Assembly: GCF_026210795.1 (NCBI RefSeq)
Contig: NC_089453.1
Coordinates: 312,501 to 376,500, forward strand
DNA length: 64,000 bases
Direction: 5' to 3'
Source of the DNA: Rhizophagus irregularis
Taxonomy: Eukaryota; Glomeromycota; Glomeromycetes; Glomerales; Glomeraceae
Part shown: one piece after another, positions 23,600 through 34,934 of the stretch
How the letters are laid out: every line of letters begins with the position of its first letter
How positions within the stretch are numbered: the stretch's first letter is position 1
The notes under the pieces: model-generated
The model's database searches: none
Told to the model about the DNA's origin: nothing
What the model saw: the letters and a program-made list of their open reading frames with translations, nothing else
Program-made: the position numbers and the translations under genes

Positions 23600-25869
23600 A
23601 TTCATTAGAAAAGACATAAAACACTGCATATTAAGTTTCAATTTTATTTGCATTTATTTATACAGTACATTTATTATACATAAAAAAAAATAATAATAAA
23701 TAATTTCATTTTAACGAATTTGTCGGCAAATCATATAATTTCGTAAATCACGTGATCCGGTGATTTTCACCTCCGGTGAGCATTAAATTTACCCAAATAA
23801 ATATATATTTTAAAAATTACTGAAAAACTTTAATGAAAGTAAAATCAGAAAGTTTAAAAATTAAAATTTGTAAATTTATTGAAAAACTTTAACAAAAGTA
23901 TTAAAAAAAAGCTATTAAAAAATTTTAGCGAAAATAAATCAAAGTTTAATTGTCAACAGAAATAATTAGAAAGCTTAATTAATTGAAATTGAAAAGTTTA
24001 ATTAGTTAGTTACTTAAAGTTTAAATGCAATTATAAACTTGCAATTTTGAGTTCAGTTAAAAAATTTTACAGAATTTCATAAATAAAAAGATAATAAGCA
24101 AAAATCTGCTATTTCACAGAACTTCGCAAAACTGGTTTATTTTAAATTTTCAGTTAAATAAAATTCTGTAAAATTGCAAAATTTTGTTGATTTTATAAAT
24201 AAAAATATTCAATTATTTGTGAAGTTGTAAAACTCTGCAGTTCTGCATCCCAAAAAACTTTTCTGATATTTTTAATTAATAATTTATCAAAATTTGTGAC
24301 ACAGCTAATACATCTGTATTACATCACTGAATATTTTTAGTTTTTACTTTACTGCAATAACAATATAATAAAATAGTAAAATCTTCAATGAACAAATTTA
24401 TAACTATCAAAAAATTTTATTATTTGTAATCATTATTTCAGTAAGAATAACATTTTTTTACATTTATTTTTTGATAGTTAATAAATTCTTAGAGAAACCT
24501 TAAAATGATGTTTGATCACTAATTCAAATATAAACTAGTAAATTTTAATGATAAAAAAAAATTAAAAATAAAAAGATGTTAAATAAATATTATCATTAAT
24601 AATAAATGCCAATAATTTATTATCTGAAATTTAAATGTATCATTGCTGCTGTAAATCCTAATCTGTTCCTTTTTTAAGCTCATTAATTTCTACATATTCA
24701 TTATCATTCATATTTTGTATATCATCTATATCCTTTGTATATTTATCATCTTCTGTATTATACATATCATCTTCTATATTACGCATAAATGCGTCATTAT
24801 CTACATTCTGCCCTTTGTTCATTTTAATATCTGATATACTATCTTCATTATTATTGCTATACTCTTCATTTGAAATATTATACCAACTATTATCCACTAT
24901 AGGAAAAATTTTATTAAACATAGTAGTATATATATAACATATAACTTATATATTTGCAAAAATATATACTATATATTTTTTAATTTTTATTTGCATAAGA
25001 TCTTCTTTTATTTTTATATTCTTTCTTTTGTGGTCTAATATATGTTCAACTAATGTTAACGTAAAGCCACTTGGATTTTATATCTTTTATCTCTATTTAA
25101 ACTGAATACTTTTTCAAATATTTATTTCATATAACTATTATGCAAAATTAGAAGTTTTTTATAATATTTGCATACTTTACTTAAGACTTTCTATTTTGCA
25201 ATATCTGCAGGTGAGTTATTTGTGTTTATAGATAGTAGCTGATCGCTATTAAATATAGCAAACACTGCTTTTTTAATATGTATAGTAAAGGTACCTCTAA
25301 AGAAGTGGAGTTTATTCAACAACTAAAAATTAAAATATATTTGTTAAAGTTAATTTGTTTTTCGATGCCTACTTTATATTTGTCATTAGAATTTCCAAAT
25401 ACTTATACCATAAAGTATATTTTTTTTTGCAATATAAAGTCCAATGCTTTCTTGATACATGTTTATAAAAATCGGGCTTGTTTTCTGATAAATACATTTC
25501 AGTTTGCTAAAGGAATTGAGTTTGAATAGGATATATAGCAATTTTCATCAAATTCTCTACTATATTTTTTACAGCTTCCCAACAAATATAAGTATGAAAT
25601 TAAAATTAAGCATTAAATAATTAAATGATTAACACAATAAAAATAATTATTTGCTGCTATAACATTTTTATCATTGGGTTTACTTTTTAAGTAACCTTCT
25701 ATTTTTTGAACTTGTTCTTTTATATCAGATAATTTCAGATCTGTTTTGTTTATTTTAATTTTGATAATATGCACTGGACTGTCATATGATCAATAATGAT
25801 ATGTGATGCTATAATATAATAACATATAATTAGAAATATATATTATAAAATTATTCAAATTTTTAATTA
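23600..25869. other. AT-rich DNA; weak ORF remnants
   Basis: No supportable gene. A minus-strand ORF at 24658-24921 encodes 87 residues rich in Asn, Asp and Glu (NIEDDMYNTEDDKYTKDID); its low complexity makes it unreliable. Minus-strand fragments around 25430-25520 (YLSENKPDFYKHVSRKHWT) look coding-like but are isolated. Confidence 0.4.
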
Positions 25870-25938
25870 CCTTCAACTAAAGATGTGATCCGGATGAAAT
25901 TTTACAATCCGTGATCTGCCTGGATCAATCTGGATTAT

Positions 25939-27075
25939 CAGTCACTGGACATTTCCAGCGCAGCGCCAATCACTAATTAAAAATTTTGTACTACATAAAT
26001 TAGCCTATTTTCATTTAGTTCGAACAGAACAAAGATTTAACAAAATATAACTTTTTTTACAATACATTAAAAGTATCATATATGAACTTTCAAATGACAC
26101 TAATTTTATCAAAATACCTCACTTCCTTAAATATTTCACTATATAAGGTTTTTCTATGACTTTTTGACCTTTAAACTGAGATTCTTCCGCCAATATTAGT
26201 TCTTTCAAAAAGATTTTTACGTGACGAACTAACTATTAGTATAGTTTTATTGTTGTAAAATTTGGTTGGAAGTTTATATATGCGTTGTTGATAAATAGCT
26301 GAGAAGGTAAATTTCTCATTATACAGTAAGCGTCAAAACCAAAAAATGTTTAGTTTACAGACACTTCTAAACTTCACATTCAACTTTTTTATATAATTTT
26401 ATCAAAAAAATATCAATAATTTAAATAAATTTCTAATTACATGTTTCAGAATAATATTCACTTTTTTCTATTATCCATTTTTCACATCAGATTTATACAG
26501 TTCACTCTCACTATAGTGAATCCTATGGGCTGGAGATTAAAATTCATTATAGTGAGAAATTCACTATACTGAGGGTCAATTTATTATATATAAAAAAAAT
26601 CTGTACCTGAACTTTTTTTTTATTTACTATATAAAAATTCACTATGGAGAGAATGAACTATATGACGGCCATCAATTAAAATAATATTAGTTTCGTTTAA
26701 AAATGAGATCTTAAATAGAAGTAGTATAATTTTGAAGGCTAAATTGGCTTTTATAGTTTGAAAAATATTCTATATATTTGTAACTTTGTAGTATTTTAAC
26801 GAAAAAATAGCCAACTTCAAGTAGAGATTCTTCTAACTTGTTATTAATAAACAACCCTTGGAAAATTATATCAACGTGTCAGTTAGAACTTAGAGAGTAA
26901 GAAAAAAATTTTTTTACGCATATTTATTGGATAAAAATTAAAGTTCACATGTGACGAAAAAACCAGAATTTTGAATATTTACTAATAAATCATAGTAAAA
27001 AAAGTGATTGACAATCTGCATATTTAATTAGTAAATCCATTTGACACCCCTGTTTCCGGAAATGTCCAGTGACTG
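25939..27075. mobile_element. Inner element with TTAT flanks, 1137 bp
   Basis: A perfect 18-bp terminal inverted repeat (cagtcactggacatttcc and its reverse complement) bounds it. TTAT occurs on both flanks (25935-25938 and 27076-27079). It sits entirely inside the MITE 25878-27352 and itself contains the MITE 26498-26660. No transposase was found; long AT-rich interior with no good ORF. The 4-bp duplication could also be read as a shorter TA-type site, so the superfamily is open. Confidence 0.8.
26498..26660. mobile_element. pogo-like MITE nested in the inner element
   Basis: The left end cagttcactctcactatagt and right end actatggagagaatgaact are inverted and approximately flanked by TA (26496-26497; the right TA is 26659-26660 or 26661-26662). 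Internal pairs such as attcattatagtgag and ttcactatactgagg add further hairpins. Confidence 0.65.
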
Positions 27076-27939
27076 TTATCATAGGATTAAATCCGAATAA
27101 TCCAGATTAACTTCAAATTTTTGGGTATACCGATACTCGATGATCGTATAGAGATGCGCGATAGGCTCATTCGAAGAATCGTCTGCAATTCTGACGATTC
27201 GAATGAGAAATGTATGCATCTGCAATATGATCATTAGATGCTGTTTCGGATTAAAACAGATATCCTTAATCCATTTGGATGCATTCATTATCCGTTCAGA
27301 TCAGATAGATTGGCGGATAATCTGAATTTTCAGATTTCGGATCGCATCTCCACCTTCAACATTTGTTATAAGATCCTGCAATCTATCTTCTTACTAACAA
27401 ACTCTTTTATTAGAATTATTACTTAAATTTCTGCTTTTATTAGTATGTTTTGAATTTGAAGAACTCATTTTATCAACCTAGAAAAACAAGAGCAAAAGAA
27501 AAATCTATTAAAATTTCTAAAAATTGGTTTAAGGAGCAAAAAATATTTTATTGAAATTTTTAAATTAGTTTAATGAAAAAAAATGAAAAAGTATAAATAT
27601 GAGTCTATAAATTAAAATTTTTTTTTTTTAGCAAAAAATATTTTTTGTAATTTTGTATTATACATGAATAAATCCTTTTGATATCTACGCTATGTTATCG
27701 TTCTGGTGTTTTGATAAGTACATTAAAACAATTTTTAAAATCTGGACATTTGCATTAAGATGGAATAGAAAAAATTATAATAAAGCATTATTGGCTTTTT
27801 TATTCAATATATTTTATTGAAAAGAAATTGAATATTCTATGAAAGAAGCAATAGTGATGTAATAACATAGTATCTATATAATTAAAAACAAACTAACTAA
27901 AAAAAATTTGCCAATGCTAAAAAAAAATTTTTACATAAA

Positions 27940-28385
27940 TAGTGCTTCGAAACGAGTCAAGTTAAATTGGTAAAGTTGAGTTGAGTTGAATCAGATTGAA
28001 TTGAAAGTCAAGTTAATAATAATTAATAAAATCGAGTCAAATCGAATCAAGTCAAATTAATTTATAATTCTGGTCAAAATTATGGAATTTCCTTTTTTGA
28101 AAATTATATTACACAAAATTTTGAGAAGAAAAATTTTTGAAATTTACAAAAATGGAATTTTGTGAAATACTATTGCTAAAAAAGGAAATGATTAGTATAG
28201 CCGAAAGTAAATCACATGATTTAACTTGATTCAACTTAATTCAACTCAACTCATATTAAATTGAGTCAAATTGAGTCAAGTTTATATTTTTAATAATTTT
28301 AACTTGACTTGACTTGATTCGATTTAACACGAATTGAGTCAAATTTACATATAACTTGGCTCAATTTGACTCATTCAGAGCACTA
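27940..28385. mobile_element. hAT-like MITE rich in gagtcaa motifs, 446 bp
   Basis: The ends tagtgcttcgaaacgagtcaa (left, first 20 bases) and ttgactcattcagagcacta are inverted with mismatches. Near-identical 8-bp flanks tacataaa (27932-27939) and tacatgaa (28386-28393) look like an aged duplication. The interior holds about twenty degenerate gagtcaa/ttgactc and gttgagttgag motifs in both orientations, typical of subterminal binding repeats. Confidence 0.75.
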
Positions 28386-28892
28386 TACATGAATTTATTA
28401 ATCAGAAATAATATCATTAATTAAAATTTTGTGCTGATCATTAGAACTTTTAAGACTTTTATCTGTTCTGATATGACTTGTTTTAACATTTTTCCACAAA
28501 ATTTATACTTCAATGTTCATTTTCAGTTTAACTAAACGCTTGCCTACCAGCGGTAGTTGTATCTCAAATACATTTAAATCTAGTCATGTTGCTCATTATA
28601 TAACACAAGTTATTAATGAAAAGACCTTTTTCAATCGAAAACGAGAACTTGCAGAGTTTGAAAAAGCATTTAATGGTGATCCAGAGATTCATGTCGTTCT
28701 AGGTCCTCCTAGTTCTGGAAAAACTACCCTGATTCATGAGGTAACGACTAAAGGAAATTTTAAACCTCTTTTTCTGGATGGCCGTTTAGGACAGTTTGAT
28801 TCTCCGACAGATGTATATAATTCTATTTCCATGCAATTCAAAACATTCTTCAAAAGTCAAAGAAAACTACTGAAAGAAATCAATGCTACAAT

Positions 28893-30020
28893 AGGACCCC
28901 GAATAATACTGATATAACTCACAAACGGGTTTGCGTAGAGTTTATATGAAATTACTTTTTAAACCCATAAATTGAGTTTTCGTAGATCGGTCAATTTTGG
29001 AATAACTCACATATCACGTTTGCGTAGAGTTTATAAATATATTGCATTATATGTTGCGCAACACCATTAAGGATGGGTCCGTAATATATTTCTGAAATTT
29101 GCAATATTACGGATATGGTAATTAATTATATATAGTAACAAAAAGTAATGCATTTCGCATTATTTTAATATTTTTTTAATAGAAAAAAAGTGCGAAATGC
29201 GCTAGTTTAACAAAAAAATGGTGGATTTCGCACCATTTTATTAACATTTTAATAGAAAAAAGTGCGAAACGCACCATTTTAATAAATAATTGGTGAGTTT
29301 CGCACCATTTAATTAATATTTTGATATAAAAAAGTGCGAAACGCACCATTTAATTAATATTTTGATATAAAAAAGTGCGAAACGCACCATTTTAACAAAA
29401 AATGGTGAGTTTCGCACCATTTTATTAATATTTTAGTATAAAAAAGTGCGAAATGCACCATTTTAACAAAAAATGGTGAGTTTCGCACCATTTTATTAAT
29501 ATTTTAGTATAAAAAAGTGCGAAATGCAACATTTTAATAAAAAAATGGCGAGTTTCGCACCATTTTATTAATATTTTAATAGGAAAAGTGCGAAATGCAC
29601 CATTTTAACAAAAAAATGGAGAGTTTCGCACCATTTTATTAATATTTTAGTATAAAAAAGTGCGAAACGCACCATTTAACAAAAAAAATGGAGAGTTTCG
29701 CACCATTTTATTAATATTTTAATAGAAAAAAGTGCGAAACGCACCATTTAAACAAATAAATGGAGAGTTTCGCACCATTTTATTAATATTTTAATAGAAA
29801 AAAGTGCGAAACGCACTATTTTACAAAAAAATGGAGAGTTTCACATGATTTTATTAATATCTTAATAGAAAAAATGTGAAACGAATTATATTAGTAACAA
29901 AAATTTTTTTGAACTAAGATTTGGATTTGCGTAGCGTTACTATGAAAAAAAAGTTGCGTAGAGTTAATAGTAAATGCATGCCGATCATTTGTGAGTTATA
30001 TTAGTATTATTCAGGGTCCT
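28893..30020. mobile_element. AGGACCC-end element, 1128 bp, inserted in an ATPase exon
   Basis: The ends aggaccccgaataatactg and its near-inverse cagtattattcagggtcct-type right end match over about 33 bp with two mismatches, and are flanked by an exact 8-bp duplication gctacaat (28885-28892 and 30021-30028). Subterminal motifs aactcacaaacgggtttgcg and ttgcgtagagtt recur near both ends. The centre is an array of inverted units (listed separately). The first bases are shared with the MITE at 21405-21699, which also has 8-bp duplications, so the two likely belong to one family. Confidence 0.92.
29180..29890. repeat. Inverted-unit tandem array, about ten units
   Basis: The repeating unit of roughly 75 bp alternates gtgcgaaacgcaccatttt with aaatggtgagtttcgcacc, joined by attaatattttaatagaaa. 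Each unit can fold on itself and units can pair with each other. There is no unique spacer, so it is not a CRISPR array. Confidence 0.9.
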
Positions 30021-31255
30021 GCTACAATGCCCTATTTTTTCAAGTTAGACCTTAAGCTATTTGATAAGGAAGAAAGAGAAATTACTTCTAATAGTGTCAT
30101 TGATTTATTTAATAAAATTGCTTGTGCTCTTCCGAATCAGAATTTATGGAAAAGTTACAATATTCCTCCACCCATTTTGGTTATTGATGAAGCAAACTTG
30201 CTTAACCGACTTAGTTACAATTCGGTGGAAGGAACAATCCTTCTAAAAACATTTCTTGATTGGCTCGTATTAAATACAAAACAAACAAGTCACTTCCATG
30301 TTGTGCTTACCTCTTCTGATTCATTCTTTTTTAATTGGATCGTAGATTGTAAGTCCATTTTTATTATAATCATAATTGATAGCAATGTAAAGACTTATGA
30401 TTCTCTAATCCACATTTATTGCATAGATTTGAATGTCCTACATGCATCTTCATATATTGTTGGAGATTTAAGTAAGAAAGAAGCTGAAGAATATTTTGAA
30501 AAGCATGTTCTTCCTCGATATGGTATGTCTTTACTAAACTCATCTATTTATATGTAGAAGACTTACATAACAGTATCTGTTATTTAAAAAAGGATGCAAA
30601 GAACTTGAAGGCAAATTTGACCATGTTCGCAAAATAACAGGTACACGCATGCTAATTATTGATAAGTATGTTAAAGAATACAAAAATTCTGATGGAAAGC
30701 TTACATGCACATATCAGATTTTTTTTTTTTTTAAAGGATATGTATTTTTATTAATTTTAAAAAATTTAATGCATAATGAATTGTTTTATAGATAGTAAAT
30801 TTTCAGTTTTTGAATCAGAATGTTTGAAGTTGATACATGGTCTTTATCCTAGAAATGTGAAATATGCGGATAAGTCCAATAAACCACTTTGGACAAATAA
30901 TGATTTTATCAAAACCATGGAAGTATTAGTGAAGGCGGAGAATCAGGGATACATTTTAGAAGATGATTTAATCAATGTTATTGAATCTAATCAAGTTAAT
31001 TCGCTTGTAGATTATAATTTTTTGTATTGTAGACAAAACTCAAATTTTGCTTATGATATCATTAATCCATCAGATAAAATAATTCTGACTGCGATGAACC
31101 AGCCATCATTACGCGCAATGGAGCACTATATTTTAAATTACATCTAATAAAAAATAACTACCAAGTATAATTTTACCATTTCATAATTTTTAATATATAT
31201 TTTTACTATGAAAAATGCTTAAAATAAATTTTCATTTTTCATGAATGTAATAATG

Positions 31256-31432
31256 TTGTGCCTCAGATTGATTCTTGCCTCAGATTAAAACTACCAATAG
31301 GATGTGACGAATTATGTATATACACATGATAATCTACATAGTAAAATTACCATATATGTAATGCACATGATCTGGTGTTGATCTCACACAGTGTAAGTTT
31401 TAATCTGAAGTAAGAATCAACCTGAGGCACAA
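31256..31432. mobile_element. MITE, 177 bp, just downstream of the ATPase
   Basis: The ends ttgtgcctcagattgattc and gaatcaacctgaggcacaa are inverted and extend to about 37 bp with few mismatches (continuing to attaaaact/agttttaat). Flanks taataatg (31248-31255) and taataata (31433-31440) are a probable 8-bp duplication with one change. Confidence 0.82.
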
Positions 31433-31440
31433 TAATAATA

Positions 31441-32289
31441 AGCTGTAAAATCAAAACAAATTTGCCAAATGCTACAATGTGAAACCTCTATACTCACAAA
31501 TTAGATATATTGGTGAATAGTGAATTTGTCTATCTGGGATTAATGAATTTATTTTCAAAATAAATCGTACTCAAAAAATTATGCTATAGCACAGAAAACT
31601 AGTTGATGATTATCATAAAAAATTTTTATGTCTCAAAACTAAAATAATTAGATAAAACATAGTCGCTTAAAATCTATTTATTTTATAAAAAACTCATTTC
31701 TCACTCTTTGCTTAGTCAGTTTAACAATTTTTTTTTAAAATAAACTAGTTGTAACCCTGTTGCTTCGCACCAGAATTGTAATGCTGGCTAGAATTATATA
31801 ATCGTCAGTTCATCATATAAAATTCACTTTTTTAACGTTATGTAATAAACTGGGCAAGGTTGCACAATTTAGAATTTATTTATACAGGTAATCTAAACAT
31901 TACAAATTTTTTTAATTATATATATAGATTGACATAACTTAAATATATAAATTTATATTTATTATACTTTGCATGCATATTTATTCTGAGATTATGAAAA
32001 TATGCTTCAAATTTTAGAACAAATGCAATTGGAAGTATATTATCAAAAAACTTGATCTTCAGATAAATAAGTTGAAAAGAAAACAATAACTTAGAAATAC
32101 AAAGAACAAATAGTTTGAAGTAATATTTATCTATACTGGCATTCCATTGTCATTCTTACTTAATTTAATTAGACAATGTGAATAAGATGGTTAACAATGA
32201 CTATATGAAGGTTCAATTTAATGCCATCATGCATTATTATAAATACTTTAATATCACTAATTAAAAAATCAAAAAATACTTTACTTATT
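31441..32289. other. AT-rich DNA, nothing recognised
   Basis: No coding, RNA or repeat feature could be supported here. Confidence 0.5.
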
Positions 32290-32990
32290 CCAACCTTTGA
32301 TATCAACCTGACTTGATATAGGTATATACTTTACAGAAACCTTAAATTTTTAAACAATACCGAATTGATATAGTAATGATGTTAAATATATATCGTAATA
32401 ATATCAATTTGCAAATGATATCATTATGATATCGTAATGATATCATTTCGATATTAATTCAATATATCAAAATGATATCGTAAAGATATTTGCTTGAAGA
32501 GATATCAGATTGATATCATCTCGATATTGTTATAACAACAATAATTTTTTTGAAAAATAGGAAATAAATACAATATTAATAAGATATCATTTCAATATTA
32601 ATTCAATATCAATATGACATCGTAAAGATATTACTTTATAATTATCTAATCGACATCATATCGACATTAACAAAATAATGAATTGACGCCATTTTGATAT
32701 TGTTAAAATAATAATAAATTTTTAATAAATGCAATATTGATATAATATTATTTTAATATTAATTCAGTATCAAAACAATATCGTAAAGATATCACTTTAT
32801 AATTATTTAATCGATATCTTATCGATATTGACAAAATAACGAATCAACATCATTTTGATATTGTTAAAATAATAAATTTTTAAAAATGTAGTATAAATTT
32901 TATATATTGATATAATATCGTTTCAATATTAATTTAGTATCAAAAAGATATCATAAAGATATTATTACTTTTAAAATATTAATATTGTTA
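32290..32990. repeat. gatatc-rich degenerate tandem repeat, period about 163 bp
   Basis: Dense gatatc/gatatt palindromes occur throughout. A longer period is visible: gacatcgtaaagatattac (about 32620) matches atcgtaaagatatcacttt (about 32780), each followed by ttataattat-taatcgatatc and ccattttgatattgttaaaa. About four degenerate copies are present. No coding capacity. Confidence 0.75.
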
Positions 32991-34934
32991 AATTCAATTT
33001 TATAATATTTTAATAATATGTAACCTAATTTAAAAGTTAATTTAAATAGATCAAAGTTATTATTATTTATTACAATAATAATTTTAATTAGATACAAATA
33101 AAGTATGTATTAGTTCAAACTGAATGTTATATAACAGATCAATAATTCTATAATAAATTAATTCAATAAATTAGAAGCATGAGTTAAATACAATAGGAAT
33201 CTAAAAAATTAATGATTGTAAGTCAAAACATTATGCTTTTAATACTCAAGAATCATAATTCATTAACCCAAAGTTGAGGATTAACCAGGTACCTTGCTTT
33301 AGATTCAGCGACACTGCCCAAGTTGGATGTGATGTCACAAGTACGCTTTAAGAAGACTCATTATGACTCTCTTGTAAAAAAGATAAGTATATTCGAAAAT
33401 ACCAAACATGAATTCACCTTAGAAGTTTAGCGGGAAACCTCTATAAACAACTGCAGTTTCATCATTACCAAAATCATTGAACTTAGGGATACAATGAAAA
33501 GTTCGTGAGAATGACGGCTTTAAAAAAAAATACAAATATATTCTCAACTTTGACAATGCACCTTATTCTTTGGCCTGGAATTCTCATATGACTAAATCAT
33601 TGTTGTTTGTAATTTGATCCATTGAATCCACCATAAATTACTAGGTAAAGCGAACTTTTATTAGACAACCATAGCTTCATCAACAAACATTGCAATGTGT
33701 TTGGACGAATGACAACCTGTTTAATAAGTTTTAAATGGGCAAACGTGGTTCTAAAACCCATTACAAGGTAGGCTGCAAGAAGTGCAAAGCAACCTACCTA
33801 ACTCACGAATGGGTCTAAGGGTTAGGGAATCAATTATACACCAAACACACATAAGTTGGTATGGAGTTAAAGTCTTACAAACTAAAAATTATTTTTGCCA
33901 CTTAATTCTCCAATAATCAATGTTATAAAAAAGTTACTTACGACTTAAGCCTACTTAATTATATATAAAATGACACTTCGAACAGACAGAGCTCATGATA
34001 TATGAGAATATCCCATCATGTCTATTTTAACCTTTGATTAAAGGATTTTCATTGCATTATCAAACTGATTATATAAGTTTTACGCCTATATAACATAAGC
34101 TTATACTTATATAATCAATCAAACAAGTCTGCCTTTTTCTATAACACACTATGTACGACGGCAAATAGTATAGAAGGTAGACTCTACTTTTCAGAAAGAA
34201 AGTTTTTTTTTTAAAAAAAAAAAATGTACAAAATAAATAGTCTTAAATAAAATAATGGTTAAATTGACTTTTTAGAAATTAATAGGCCTTATAGCCTTTA
34301 TAATATACGCGATTATTTAATATACGTGATTATTTAATCAGACAATTTATTAAATTTGGTATTACACGAACTTGATCAACCTGGTCTCTTTATAGGTGTA
34401 TATTTCTTAAATTATCACCTGAACTTTTCAATTTTTTGCAGAATCGAAAATGGAAACCGGAAAAGTATTCTGATTCAGAATCTTTTTTTTAAGAAATGTG
34501 TTTGTTATTTTGTAAATTACCAGTCAGAATTGGCTTAAACTTTAAAGTTCTTACTTTACGCAAATATTACGCAAATGTATTTTTTTGATCTGTATAAGAA
34601 CGTCAAATATAATAACCATTCCATTTTTAACAAAATAACAATTACTTTTTAAACTTGAAAATGTTATATTTTAGACAAACATTTTATTCCATTTTATTTT
34701 ATATTATTATCACTTGACATTATGGTATAATGTTTAGAATAATCATAATGTTTCATATTATCATTTACTTGTAAAAATTTACTAAATTTATTCAATGTAA
34801 TATTGTTATAAAATGCATAATTTTATAAAAAAATTAGAGCGTTTGCTAAGATTTATAATTATATATAATTTAATATTATTATTAATAACTATAATTAAAG
34901 GATATGAAGTATCAGTATAAATAAAATAACTTAC
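32991..34934. other. Intergenic DNA, nothing recognised
   Basis: Slightly more GC-rich patches at 33280-33480 and 33720-33850 have no convincing ORF. A 27-codon ORF at 33735-33818 (MGKRGSKTHYKVGCKKCKA) is too short and isolated to call. Confidence 0.5.

Larger units (their letters stand above)
22690..23805. mobile_element. Possible element bounded by tcaccggtggtga repeats
   Basis: Five or six copies of a short palindromic motif (variants of tcaccactggtga) spaced by attttaaattttaatt occur at 22700-22890, and more (gatccggtgattttcacctccggtgagc) at 23755-23790. Outside them lie atttatttgg (left) and its inverse ccaaataaat (right). This is the plan of a transposon with subterminal repeats, but I could not define a convincing target duplication. 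The ORF at 23064 lies within it. Confidence 0.35.
25878..27352. mobile_element. hAT-like MITE, host of a nested insertion
   Basis: The outer ends taaagatgtgatccggat and ttcggatcgcatctcca are inverted, imperfect in the first bases, and flanked by an exact 8-bp duplication ccttcaac (25870-25877 and 27353-27360). Subterminal regions carry many tccggat/atccgaa-type motifs (for example aatccgtgatctgcctggat and ttatccgttcagatcagat). Removing the inner element (25939-27075 plus one ttat) leaves about 334 bp, a normal MITE size. Confidence 0.85.
28513..31147 (+). pseudogene. P-loop (STAND/ATPase_2-like) ATPase gene split by a transposon
   Basis: The first exon (from ATG 28513; start uncertain) has FFNRKRELAEFEKAF, then Walker A GPPSSGKTT at residues 64-72. 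It runs into the element at 28893-30020. Ignoring the element and one copy of gctacaat, the frame passes from LLKEINAT straight to MPYFFKLDLKLFDKE, then Walker B ILVIDEAN and a sensor-like HVVLTSSDSFFFNW. An intron (donor gtaagt at about 30349, acceptor atag about 30426) joins to YLNVLHASSYIVGDLSKKEAE. The next intron (gtatgt...) does not splice in frame to the following coding block (CKELEGKFDHVRKITGTRM), suggesting another lesion. The last part (about 30790-31147) is KFSVFESECLKLIHGLYP to the TAA. The order Walker A, Walker B, sensor and a helical tail fits STAND-type ATPases of the ATPase_2 family, which act as signalling or stress-response switches. Function here is unknown. Confidence 0.8.

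Noticed and set aside
29180-29890. CRISPR-like array
   Set aside because: Units alternate in orientation, spacers are not unique, and the host is a eukaryote; it is the interior of a transposon.
33735-33818. 27-codon ORF with a CKKCKA motif
   Set aside because: Too short, no splice partner found, and a single CxxC is weak evidence.
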